Positions 16,302 through 24,023 of a stretch of 64,000 nt of DNA are shown in pieces. Each line of letters begins with the position of its first letter. Position 1 is the stretch's first letter. The position numbers and the translations under genes were made by a program. The notes beneath the pieces were generated by a model that ran no database searches, had not been told where the DNA came from, and saw only the letters and a list, made by a program, of their open reading frames with translations. Source of the DNA: Bryobacterales bacterium. Its GTDB lineage: Bacteria > Acidobacteriota > Terriglobia > Bryobacterales > Bryobacteraceae. The stretch is from contig JADKID010000012.1 in the NCBI GenBank assembly GCA_016721425.1, forward strand, positions 62,001 to 126,000. The letters are read 5' to 3'.

Positions 16302-17129
16302 TCAAGGTCTTCGCGCCAGCCCGCTCAGCACCTCGTCAGCCATCGCCCGCGCCACCTCGCGTTGCACGGCAAAGCCCGCGGCGGCGCCGCGCTCGTAACT
16401 GCCGGCCCACAGTTTCCCGCTCTTCTTCGGGTTCATCAGGTGGCCGGTGATCAGCCGTCGTTCGCCGCTGCGCCGCACCGATACGAAAAGAACTTCAGCC
16501 GCGCGCAGATCCTTCGCGGTCTGAGCCACCGCCGTCTGGACGGAGCCGCCGTGCCTCTGGCGGTACTCCACAAAGCTGGGCCACGCCACCACCTGCACCG
16601 CCGGGCTCCGCGACAGCTCGGCCGAGACCGCCTCGGCCAGGCCATCGGCGAACTCGCGATCTGCCGCTTCGGCCCCGGGGATCACGACGATCGACACCAC
16701 GTCCGGCGTGGCCTTGGAGCCAAAGGTGATCACCGCGGCTGCGACGCCAAGCGCTACCACCGAAGGCCAGACCCAGCTCCGTCTGCCCTGGGCAGGCGCC
16801 GCCGCCAATTCAAACGCCGGCGTGTAGCCGCCCTTCGGCATCGTGATGCGAACCGCATCCAGGCGGCCGGCGCCGTCATAGTATTCGGCCAGCTTGGCAC
16901 GCAGCCGCCGCGCCTCCACCCGGACAATCGGATCGACGCGTGGATCGAAGTCCGCGCCGCGATCGTAGACGTCGGTCCCCAGGCGGTACTCTTTCAGCTC
17001 GGCGCCCTCGCCGGCCAGTGTCCTCTCTACCGTGAACCGCAAGAAACGAGTCAAGCGTCCCGCGTTCTTAAAGCCATCGCCGGCCAGCACCCGCTCCAAG
17101 GCGGCTCGAACGTCGTTGGGAGCAACCAC
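16302..17129 (-). CDS. Winged-helix protein with one membrane helix and a FlgO/TolB-N-like tail
   Basis: This 275-residue protein starts at a GTG and has a CadC/OmpR-type winged helix (about 20-105: IVRVEARRLRAKLAEYY as recognition helix, MPKGGY wing), one transmembrane helix (about 119-136) and a C-terminal domain. The C-terminal domain begins VVSIVVIPGAEAADREFADG and resembles the TolB-N/FlgO-like domain often joined to such regulators. It differs from the two regulators next to TonB-dependent receptors (991-2271, 61072-62331) in this tail. It is divergent from the small secreted protein gene at 17264, the best candidate target by position, and lies 47 bp upstream of the VWFA gene on the same strand. 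Confidence 0.78.
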   Translation of the reverse strand: MVAPNDVRAALERVLAGDGFKNAGRLTRFLRFTVERTLAGEGAELKEYRLGTDVYDRGADFDPRVDPIVRVEARRLRAKLAEYYDGAGRLDAVRITMPKGGYTPAFELAAAPAQGRRSWVWPSVVALGVAAAVITFGSKATPDVVSIVVIPGAEAADREFADGLAEAVSAELSRSPAVQVVAWPSFVEYRQRHGGSVQTAVAQTAKDLRAAEVLFVSVRRSGERRLITGHLMNPKKSGKLWAGSYERGAAAGFAVQREVARAMADEVLSGLARRP

Positions 17130-17263
17130 GACTCAATCTGCCAGACTCCCGCTGGAGAATCAATGATTTTGTCGCACGTGAGGGCAGATGTTACGGTAAG
17201 GAACTCACCCGTTACTCCCCCAAAGCGATCCCTCCGGCGGATGCTGGACTCAGGAGGTGCAAG

Positions 17264-17773
17264 ATGCACTTGATCAAATCGACGACGCCGGTGCTGCTGG
17301 GCATGGTACTGGCAACCGTGTCTTTTGCCGGCGGACCACTGCTGTGCCACCCCTGGGTTTCCACCCCGGGATCCCTGTTTGAAGCTCTGGAGCCGCTGCG
17401 CTCCAAGGCATTGGAGGCCGACGACAGCCCGGCTCACAAGGAGGCGGCGCTTCAGAAGCTCGCCACTCTGCGTTCCGAGATCCGTCCCAACGATGCACTC
17501 TCGCTGATGCGTGCCGGCTATTGGGCCACCGCGATGAACCACATGAAGATCAGCCCTGCCGCCGATGGACCGGAGCTGATGCAGCGCGCGCTCAGCCTCA
17601 GACCCGGCGACGCCGAGTATCACGCCATGACCGCCATCGCCTACTTCGCTACCGACCAGAAGATGTACCAGAAACATGCGCAGTTGGCGCGCCAGCTCGG
17701 CAAACCCAGCTCCGCCGCCGTGCGCAACCTCCCCCAAATGGGCGTCGAAAAGACGGCGAGTACGAATCACTGA
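17264..17773 (+). CDS. Small secreted helical-repeat protein, function unknown
   Basis: The 169-residue product has a signal peptide (1-23, VLLGMVLATVSFAGG) and then a helical region that looks like one or two tetratricopeptide-like repeats (ADGPELMQRALSLRPGDAEY, then HAMTAIAYFATDQKMYQKHA). It contains a single Cys near the mature N-terminus, not in a lipobox I would trust. AGGAGGT 5 nt before the ATG is one of the best ribosome binding sites in the window. It is divergent from the winged-helix gene at 16302-17129. I do not recognise a named family. Confidence 0.75.
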   Translation: MHLIKSTTPVLLGMVLATVSFAGGPLLCHPWVSTPGSLFEALEPLRSKALEADDSPAHKEAALQKLATLRSEIRPNDALSLMRAGYWATAMNHMKISPAADGPELMQRALSLRPGDAEYHAMTAIAYFATDQKMYQKHAQLARQLGKPSSAAVRNLPQMGVEKTASTNH

Positions 17774-17854
17774 AAAAGGGCCGGGATGCGCCAGTGTCCC
17801 GGCTCACCTTTCCTGGCCGAGGGCGTCTATACTGGACAGAACTGGAGAACCCCG

Positions 17855-18145
17855 ATGAAACTGATGGACGCAATACTGCTCGCCGCGCTCGCTCTGCCCG
17901 CTGCCGCCCAACAACAGATGACGGCCAGCCCGATGATCGAGTCGGTCGATTTCGAAGGGCTGAGCGCCTCGCAGCAGAAGCTGGTCACCAGCCGCCTGAC
18001 CGTGCGCCGCGGCGATCTCCTCTCGGCCGAGGCCAAACAGCGCGTCGCCCGCGAGTTGCAGGGCATCGGCCTGGACCTCACTTTCTCCTACAAGGCCGGC
18101 GCCCGCTACGGCACAGCCCGGCTCAAGATCAGCGCCGGTTGTTAA
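17855..18145 (+). CDS. Small periplasmic protein with a single POTRA-like domain
   Basis: The 96-residue protein has a signal peptide (1-19, LLAALALPAAAQ) followed by about 70 residues with the POTRA pattern: IESVDFEGLSASQQKLVTSR, then LTVRRGDLLSAEAKQRVARE, a helix and a last strand with a Cys at the C-terminus. POTRA domains are normally repeated at the N-terminus of BamA/TpsB/FtsQ proteins, so a free single copy is unusual. I chose the ATG at 17855 over upstream starts because it gives the clean signal peptide and has a GGAGA stretch in front. The partner is unknown. Confidence 0.65.
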   Translation: MKLMDAILLAALALPAAAQQQMTASPMIESVDFEGLSASQQKLVTSRLTVRRGDLLSAEAKQRVARELQGIGLDLTFSYKAGARYGTARLKISAGC

Positions 18146-18174
18146 GTCCGCGCCGGAGCCGCTACGCTGGCTGA

Positions 18175-18960
18175 ATGGAACTTCCCCTCTATCAGGTGGA
18201 CGCCTTCGCCAGCCATGTGTTCACCGGCAATCCGGCGGCCATCTGCCCGCTCCAGGAATGGCTGCCCGACGCCACCATGCAGGCCATCGCCATGGAGAAC
18301 AATCTGGCGGAAACGGCCTTCTTCGTGAAGACCGCCGCCGGCTACCATCTGCGCTGGTTCACGCCTGCCACCGAAGTGGATCTCTGCGGCCACGCCACGC
18401 TGGCCTCGGCCTATGTGATCTTTCAACTTCTGGAGCCGCAGTTGTCCAGCGTCAGCTTTGAGACTTTGAGCGGGCCGCTTACGGTATCGCGCCAGGGTGG
18501 CCTCCTGACGCTCGATTTCCCCGCCCGCCCACCGCTACCGGCCGCGCCCTGCGCGGGGCTCCTGGATGCCCTGGGGGGCCAGCCGGAGGCAGTCCTCGCC
18601 GCGCGGGACTACATGATCGTCTACGGCTCCGAGGCTGAGGTGCGCGCCCTGCAACCCAACATGATGGGGCTCCTCCATATCGATCGTTTCGCCGTCATCG
18701 CCACAGCCCCCGCCTCCACGCCCGGCGTCGATTTCGTCTCCCGCTTCTTCGCGCCCGCCAAGGGCGTTCCGGAAGATCCGGTCACCGGCTCGGCCCACTG
18801 CACGCTCGTGCCCTACTGGGCCCAGCGCCTCGGCAGGAACAGCCTCACCGCCCGGCAGGTCTCGCCCCGCGGCGGAGAACTACTCTGCGAATGGAAGGGC
18901 GATCGCGTCACCATGGCCGGCCGCGGCGTGCTCTATCTGCGAGGCACGATTGAAATCTGA
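18175..18960 (+). CDS. PhzF-family isomerase
   Basis: A 261-residue cytoplasmic protein of the PhzF/diaminopimelate-epimerase fold. The N-terminal half has YQVDAFASHVFTGNPAAICP and the catalytic-Glu region NNLAETAFF (Glu46), followed by LRWFTPATEVDLCGHATLA. The second half has the mirrored DPVTGSAHCTL motif. These residues match active PhzF-like isomerases. No other phenazine genes are nearby, so this is one of the many housekeeping members of unknown substrate. Its 3' end overlaps the next gene by 11 bp. Confidence 0.92.
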   Translation: MELPLYQVDAFASHVFTGNPAAICPLQEWLPDATMQAIAMENNLAETAFFVKTAAGYHLRWFTPATEVDLCGHATLASAYVIFQLLEPQLSSVSFETLSGPLTVSRQGGLLTLDFPARPPLPAAPCAGLLDALGGQPEAVLAARDYMIVYGSEAEVRALQPNMMGLLHIDRFAVIATAPASTPGVDFVSRFFAPAKGVPEDPVTGSAHCTLVPYWAQRLGRNSLTARQVSPRGGELLCEWKGDRVTMAGRGVLYLRGTIEI

Positions 18961-19360
18961 AACGCCCACACCCGCCTTGGCCGCATTCGCCCAAAGCTAC
19001 ACCGCCGCCTGGTGCAGCCAGAACCCGGCCAGTGTGGCTGCCCATTTCACACCGGGAGGCTCGCTGACCATCAACGATGGAGCCCCGGCCATCGGGCGCG
19101 ACGCCATCGCAAAAGCGGCCCAATCCTTCATGACCGCCTTCCCCGATTTGCAGGTGCTCCTGGACGGCCTGGTCGTTCAAGACGGACGCACGCTCTACCA
19201 TTGGACCCTCACCGGCACGAACACCGGCCCTGGCGGACGGGGCCGCCGCGTGCGCATCAGCGGCTATGAGGAATGGACCATCGGCGGTGACGGCCTCATC
19301 GCCAACTCACTCGGCCATTTCGATAGCAGCGAATACAACCGCCAACTGAATCCGGCCTGA
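18950..19360 (+). CDS. SnoaL/NTF2-like protein
   Basis: The 136-residue product has the cone-shaped SnoaL/NTF2-like pattern: an N-terminal helix (FAQSYTAAWCSQNPASVAAHF), GGSLTINDGAP, IGRDAIAKAAQSFMTAFPDL, and the C-terminal strands ending ISGYEEWTIGGDGLIANSLGHFD. This resembles the ester-cyclase-like group. The start is a TTG at 18950 inside the end of the PhzF gene, so translation is probably coupled. A small-molecule isomerase, cyclase or binding role is possible, but nothing in the sequence fixes the substrate. Confidence 0.8.
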   Translation: MKSETPTPALAAFAQSYTAAWCSQNPASVAAHFTPGGSLTINDGAPAIGRDAIAKAAQSFMTAFPDLQVLLDGLVVQDGRTLYHWTLTGTNTGPGGRGRRVRISGYEEWTIGGDGLIANSLGHFDSSEYNRQLNPA

Positions 19361-19400
19361 ATTACCGCTGCCCATTCCTGCAACGGTTTACCCTGGAGGG

Positions 19401-20969
19401 ATGGCCATCTCAGCAGTGTCCCGCTTGTTCCTGGGCGCGGTCCTCACGGTCTCGCTCTGGGCGCAACTCCCCTCGCCGCCCGCCGCGCCGGCGCCGGCCG
19501 CGGCCACTGACGCTTTGGGGCGGACGACACCGCGCGGCACGGTGCTGGGCTTCCTGCGGGCCATCAGCGCTGAAGACTACAAGCGGGCGGCCAAATACCT
19601 GCAAACCCAGGCGGCGCCCGCACGCGCCGAGAACCTGGCAATGGAACTGGGCACCGTGCTCAACCGGCGCTTCCAGATCGACATCGAGCGCGTGAGCGCA
19701 ATGCCCGATGGCACGGTGAACGACGACACACAACAAACCCGGGATCTGCTGGGCATCATCCATAGCCCTCACGGCCCGGTGGAAGTGACGCTGGACCGCG
19801 TGACTCTGGATGGCAAGACCCAAATCTGGCTGTTCTCCGCCGAGACGCTGAAAGAGATCCCGCGCCTCTATGAGAGCACGGACAGTTTCTGGCTGGAGGC
19901 GAATCTACCCGATCAACTCAAGGATGCTCAGTTGCTGGGCACGCCGCTGTGGCGCTGGCTGATGTGGCTACTGGGACTCGTCATCGCCCTCGGTGGCTCG
20001 GCCGCATTGCAGTTCCTGTTTCGTCTGGTGTGGCGCATCATCCTGCGGCGGCTCGATCCCGACGAACCGCAACCCGCGGCGCTGGCGCTGAGCGGCCCGC
20101 TGCGCGTTTTCCTCTTCGCTCTCATCGTGATGTTCCTCTCGTCGTTTGCCGTCACCATTCTGTCCCGGCAGTTCTGGTTCCGCGCCGGCGCTATTCTCGC
20201 CGTTTTTAGCGGCGGTTGGGTACTCTCACGACTGGTGGATTCGGCGGCGTCCATCGCCGGACACCGCTTGCAGAAACGGACTGGCGCAGCGCATGATTCC
20301 ACCATCTGGCTGCTGCAAAGGGCCGGCAAGATTGTGATCGGCCTCGTCGGCATCCTCATCCTGTTGAAGCTGGCTGATATCGAACTCACCGGCATCCTCA
20401 CAGGCCTCGGCATTGGCGGCCTGGCGTTTGCCTTCGCCGCGCAGAAGACGATCGAGAATCTCTTTGGCGGCGTCATGATCACCACCGACCGCAGCATCCG
20501 GGTCGGCGACACCTGCCGCGTGGGCGACGTCACCGGCACCATTGTCGATATCGGCATCCGCTCCACGCGCATCCGCACGCTCAACCGGACTCTGGTGAGC
20601 ATTCCCAACGGGCAGACAGCTGCGGTGAGCATCGAGAACTTCTCCGGGCGGGATAAGTTCCACTGCCTGCACGTCATCGGCGTGCGCTACGAGACCGACG
20701 CGGCGGCGATGCGCGGCGTACTGGAGGCCATCCGGGAGAGCCTGGAAGGATTCAGCGAAGTGGAACAGGAGACTCTGCGCGTGCGATTCATCCGCTTTGG
20801 CGCATCGTCGCTGGATATTGAGCTGAGAGCATACCTCTACGCGCCCGGCTATGACGAGTTCCTGGAGCGGCAGGAGCGGGTGCTGCTGGCGGTGATGGAT
20901 ACGCTCGCCAAGCGCGGCGTGGGCATCGCCTTCCCGTCGCAGACGCTGTATCTAACCAAAGACGCTTAG
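19401..20969 (+). CDS. MscS-family mechanosensitive ion channel with periplasmic N-terminal domain
   Basis: This 522-residue inner-membrane protein has a signal peptide-like N-terminus (1-22), a soluble domain (about 30-170), four predicted membrane helices (about 180-205, 232-254, 262-280, 308-332) and the MscS pore and beta domain. The pore helix GILTGLGIGGLAFAFAAQKT is followed by IENLFGGVMITTDRSIRVGD, both diagnostic. The Ala-rich N-terminus resembles the longer, regulated members of the family. It protects against osmotic downshock and may gate to other signals. GGAGGG precedes the ATG. It faces the HD-hydrolase gene with 8 bp between the stops. Confidence 0.9.
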   Translation: MAISAVSRLFLGAVLTVSLWAQLPSPPAAPAPAAATDALGRTTPRGTVLGFLRAISAEDYKRAAKYLQTQAAPARAENLAMELGTVLNRRFQIDIERVSAMPDGTVNDDTQQTRDLLGIIHSPHGPVEVTLDRVTLDGKTQIWLFSAETLKEIPRLYESTDSFWLEANLPDQLKDAQLLGTPLWRWLMWLLGLVIALGGSAALQFLFRLVWRIILRRLDPDEPQPAALALSGPLRVFLFALIVMFLSSFAVTILSRQFWFRAGAILAVFSGGWVLSRLVDSAASIAGHRLQKRTGAAHDSTIWLLQRAGKIVIGLVGILILLKLADIELTGILTGLGIGGLAFAFAAQKTIENLFGGVMITTDRSIRVGDTCRVGDVTGTIVDIGIRSTRIRTLNRTLVSIPNGQTAAVSIENFSGRDKFHCLHVIGVRYETDAAAMRGVLEAIRESLEGFSEVEQETLRVRFIRFGASSLDIELRAYLYAPGYDEFLERQERVLLAVMDTLAKRGVGIAFPSQTLYLTKDA

Positions 20970-20977
20970 GGGGGCGT

Positions 20978-21553
20978 TTAGGAGACGGCGGCAGCGGCCT
21001 GCGGGAACACCTGCTCCACCTCGGCGGCGAAAACCTCGGCCAGACGTTTGCCGGGCATGGCCGTCATGCGCGCATTGAAGACCTCGGCCAGCGAGCGGAA
21101 GTACCAGGCCTGCGATTCACGCCCGCGCTTGAAACGGGTCCAGGCCAGATCGCCGTGCAGTTCCAGATCCTCGCGAATGGAACGGATGTTATCGAGCTTG
21201 TCCGCCACTGACACCAGCAGCATATCCGCGCCGGCTGTGCCGAGAAACTCGATCGTGTTGCGCTTGCGATTTTCCCAGGTATCGCTCTTGTCCGGCTCGG
21301 TGGCGCCGCGCACCAACTCCGCCACCTCGTCGCCAAAGAGACGGCGGATCTGCTCATAGGTGACGAAGCAATCCTCCACCGTGTCGTGCAGCACGGCGGC
21401 GACGGCGAGATGCTCGCTGCATCCGGCCTCCACGAGAATCTTGGATACGCGCAGGGGATGAATCAGGTAGGGAACGCGCGTGTTTTTGCGATACTGGCCG
21501 GCGTGCGCGGCCGAGGCGAACTGGATGGCATGGAAGATTAGGGCAGAATCCAT
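20978..21553 (-). CDS. HD-domain hydrolase of RelA/SpoT-hydrolase (small alarmone hydrolase) type
   Basis: The 191-residue protein consists of a RelA/SpoT-like HD domain: AAHAGQYRKNTRVPYLIHPL, AVAAVLHDTVEDC (the HD pair) and VADKLDNIRSI, which mirrors the conserved KLADRLHNMRT region of (p)ppGpp hydrolases. There is no synthetase, TGS or ACT domain, so it is a stand-alone hydrolase like Mesh1/SAH. Hydrolysis of (p)ppGpp or a similar 3'-phosphorylated nucleotide is likely but not proven. I chose the ATG at 21553. The frame stays open to 21619, but that part overlaps cdsA. It is the third gene of a uppS-cdsA operon and overlaps cdsA by 16 bp. Confidence 0.83.
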   Translation of the reverse strand: MDSALIFHAIQFASAAHAGQYRKNTRVPYLIHPLRVSKILVEAGCSEHLAVAAVLHDTVEDCFVTYEQIRRLFGDEVAELVRGATEPDKSDTWENRKRNTIEFLGTAGADMLLVSVADKLDNIRSIREDLELHGDLAWTRFKRGRESQAWYFRSLAEVFNARMTAMPGKRLAEVFAAEVEQVFPQAAAAVS

Positions 21554-22329
21554 CTCTGTTGTAACAACCAGTAAACCACAGGGACGGAGAACAAGCTGGA
21601 ATCCACACGATCCAGCCACCCTCCGTGGCCGGGCAGCAGCGTGCCGCTATCCTTCACACCGGCCCCGCGCTTGATGGCGGACTCGCACAGATCGCCCACC
21701 TGGCCGGCAATATTGGCCAGCGCGCAAAGCAACAGGGCCTGTCCGATGCCTACCTGCGGAAACTTCCAGCCGAGAAACCAGACGCCGAGGATCATGGTGG
21801 AAACCAGCGACGCGACAGTACCCTCCCAGCTCTTGCCCGGACTGATAACAGGCGCCAGTTTGTGCTTGCCAAAGTTCTTGCCGAAGTAGAAGGCGAACGT
21901 ATCGCCCACCCAATTGATGGCGACGGCGAAGAGCATCCACCACGGGCTCATGGCGCGCAGGCCGACGCCGCAGCGCCAGGAGCCGAAGATATAGATGACG
22001 CCGAAGACCGTCATAGCCGCCACGGGCAAAATGTGCGCGAGGTTTTTGGTGCGCACGGCGAGAATCCAGATCAGCAGCGCGAACAGCGTGAGATAGAGGG
22101 CCTCGCCCTGGGGCAGGATCAGCAGAAACACGCCGGCCAGATAGGCGGCCGGGTTGCGCTGCGGGTTCGGATCGAGCCCGGGGAAATGCGCCGCCGCGAT
22201 GCCCATGTACTCGTAGAAGCAGCACAGCGCCACGGCTGCCAGGGCGGCGAGGAAGAACCAATCGGGGGACGAGAGGATCGTGAAAAAGAAGAACGGGGTA
22301 ATGATCAGTCCGGTAAGAAGCCGCTTCAT
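21538..22329 (-). CDS. cdsA: Phosphatidate cytidylyltransferase
   Basis: A 263-residue integral membrane enzyme that makes CDP-diacylglycerol from phosphatidic acid and CTP, the branch point of phospholipid synthesis. The C-terminal signature is clear: SPGKSWEGTVASL, then IKRGAGVKDSGTLLPGHGGW and LDRVDS, matching the CdsA pattern K-R-x4-K-D ... H-G-G-x-x-D-R. NWVGDTFAFYFGKNFGKHKL precedes it. About seven to eight membrane helices are visible. The start overlaps the uppS stop by 4 bp, and the 3' end overlaps the HD hydrolase. uppS-cdsA is a widely conserved pair. Confidence 0.95.
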   Translation of the reverse strand: MKRLLTGLIITPFFFFTILSSPDWFFLAALAAVALCCFYEYMGIAAAHFPGLDPNPQRNPAAYLAGVFLLILPQGEALYLTLFALLIWILAVRTKNLAHILPVAAMTVFGVIYIFGSWRCGVGLRAMSPWWMLFAVAINWVGDTFAFYFGKNFGKHKLAPVISPGKSWEGTVASLVSTMILGVWFLGWKFPQVGIGQALLLCALANIAGQVGDLCESAIKRGAGVKDSGTLLPGHGGWLDRVDSSLFSVPVVYWLLQQRWILP

Positions 22330-23159
22330 CGTGTGGGCAAGCTGACAGCCTCCAGCCAGGACTCGTCCGCCGCCGGTGGAGGCGAAGGGAGGATGCCGCC
22401 AAAACGGCGCTCCCGCTTCTGGTAGGCCACGATGGCCTCAAGGAGCGCGGTCCGGTTGAAGTCCGGCCAGTAGGTCTCCGTAATATAGAGCTCGGCGTAG
22501 GCGATCTGCCAGAGCAGGAAGTTGGAAATGCGCATCTCGCCGGAGGTGCGGATCAGCAGGTCGGGCTCGGGCTGCCCGGCCGTGTAGAGGGTGCGGGCGA
22601 TATCGGCCTCATCGATTTTGAGCGTATCGAGACTGCCGGCGGCGCGCGATTCGGCGATGAGGGCGTTGACGGCATCGACGATCTCGGTACGCCCGCCATA
22701 GTTGATGGCGAGGTTCAGAATCATGCCGGTGTTGGCGGCGGTAGAGGCGATGGCGGAATCGAGTTCGCGCCGCACCGGACCGTTCAACGCCTCCAGCCGT
22801 CCGATGGCGCGGAGTTGAATATTGTTGCGCGTCAGGCGCGGCACCTCGCGGCGCAGGTAGTAGCGCAGCAGCCGCCAGAGGGTCTCGATTTCAGGCCGCG
22901 GACGCTTCCAGTTTTCCACCGAGAAGGCGTAGAGGGTGAGAGACGAGACGCCGAGCTGGGCGCAAGTTTCCACCGTGGTGCGCACCGGCTCCACCCCGGC
23001 GCGATGGCCGGCCACGCGGGGCAGGCTGCGCGAATTGGCCCAGCGGCCGTTGCCATCCATGATGACGCCGATGTGGGCCGGCAGACGCGCGGGGTCCAGT
23101 GAATTCGCAAGAATCCACTCGGGCGAGCCTGGTGTGATTGCGTCCAGCAGGGCCTGCAT
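22326..23159 (-). CDS. uppS: Isoprenyl transferase (undecaprenyl diphosphate synthase)
   Basis: The 277-residue cytoplasmic cis-prenyltransferase extends farnesyl diphosphate to the C55 lipid carrier for peptidoglycan and other envelope polymers. Diagnostic parts are HIGVIMDGNGRWA (catalytic Asp), TLYAFSVENWKRP, NLAINYGGRTEIVDA, PEPDLLIRTSGEMRISNFLL and YAELYITETYWPDF. I prefer the ATG at 23159, which has GGAGG 11 nt upstream. A GTG at 23177 is the alternative. The N-terminal 30 residues are longer than in many homologues. First gene of uppS-cdsA-HD hydrolase. Confidence 0.95.
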   Translation of the reverse strand: MQALLDAITPGSPEWILANSLDPARLPAHIGVIMDGNGRWANSRSLPRVAGHRAGVEPVRTTVETCAQLGVSSLTLYAFSVENWKRPRPEIETLWRLLRYYLRREVPRLTRNNIQLRAIGRLEALNGPVRRELDSAIASTAANTGMILNLAINYGGRTEIVDAVNALIAESRAAGSLDTLKIDEADIARTLYTAGQPEPDLLIRTSGEMRISNFLLWQIAYAELYITETYWPDFNRTALLEAIVAYQKRERRFGGILPSPPPAADESWLEAVSLPTR

Positions 23160-23280
23160 TGGGGGCGGTTCCTCCACATCTTATCGCATCCTCTCCACCC
23201 GGCAACGATTCCGGACCTTTGTAACCATTTTTGTGTTGCAATCGCAATTGTTCTGTCACAGACTTGTAACCAAGAATGAA

Positions 23281-23913
23281 ATGAGCCGCGGACTCCAACT
23301 CGCACTGATTGCAGCCTCCTGGGCGGCCGTGGCCGCCGAACGGCCGGCGATTGGCTTGCTCACGGAGTTCCCGGCCAGCGCGACGGCGGCGGTGCGGCAG
23401 GAGTTCCGGCAGGAGACGGAGCGGGTGATGCGGGCGGCGGGTGTGGACCTGATCTGGCGCAACTTGCAGGACAGCCGGGCCGAAGACAGCTTTGACCGGC
23501 TGGTGGTGATCCGGTTCCGTGGTGAATGCGCCGTCCCGAGAGCCATCTCTCACGGCCGCAGGCTGCCGTTGGGGCTGACGCACGTATCGAACGGACGAGT
23601 GCTGCCGTTTGTGGAGATCGATTGCCAGCGCATATTGGAAGCGATGTACGCAGGCGACGGGCAGGCGCAGTTCCGTCACGAAGGGGTAATCGGGCGGGCG
23701 CTGGGGCGAGTGGCCGCGCATGAGATCTGTCATGTGCTGACGGCCAGCGGCGTGCACGACGAAGAGGGGCTGATGAGGCCCTCGTTGGACCGCCGGGACC
23801 TGTGCGCGGTGGAACTGACATTCAGCGACAAGTCCATCCGGCGGCTGCGGAGCAGCCTGGGCCCGGCGGGGCCGCGGACGCTGGCGCAGGCGCGGGCGAG
23901 CACGGACGATTGA
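23281..23913 (+). CDS. Secreted HExxH protein, paralogue 1 of a tandem pair
   Basis: The 210-residue product has a short signal peptide (1-19, LALIAASWAAVAAE) and a zinc-protease-like motif HEICH (about 150-154) in the context RVAAHEICHVLTASGVHDEE. A likely third ligand is the His in GVHD. The next gene (24024-24647) encodes a close paralogue with HELYH, so the HExxH core and the TASGVHD loop are conserved while the rest diverges. I read it as a periplasmic or secreted metallopeptidase-like protein of an unnamed family with no substrate known. It is divergent from uppS, sharing a 120-bp upstream region. The start has only a weak ribosome binding site. Confidence 0.72.
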   Translation: MSRGLQLALIAASWAAVAAERPAIGLLTEFPASATAAVRQEFRQETERVMRAAGVDLIWRNLQDSRAEDSFDRLVVIRFRGECAVPRAISHGRRLPLGLTHVSNGRVLPFVEIDCQRILEAMYAGDGQAQFRHEGVIGRALGRVAAHEICHVLTASGVHDEEGLMRPSLDRRDLCAVELTFSDKSIRRLRSSLGPAGPRTLAQARASTDD

Positions 23914-24023
23914 GCGCGCCGGGAGCCGCGCAGACTCCTTTCATTTCGTCTAATTAATAGTTTCCAGTCTGAATATATCTTGCTAAGGCCGGCACTTCGT
24001 TACAGACTGATGACAGCAACGTG

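Noticed and set aside
17130..17263. GTTAC repeated 21 bp apart before the third winged-helix gene
   Set aside because: Two five-base words at this distance are easily found by chance, and the pattern differs from the TTCAC arrays.
19361..19400. Replication origin at the composition switch
   Set aside because: No DnaA-box cluster, AT-rich unwinding element or dnaA/parAB/gidA gene is visible. The skew alone cannot separate an origin from an inversion edge.
9822..23979. CCAGTCTGAATTTATC (9822-9837) and CCAGTCTGAATATATC (23964-23979), 15 of 16 identical and both intergenic
   Set aside because: Pairs this similar are expected by chance many times in 64 kb, and there is no shared gene function next to them.
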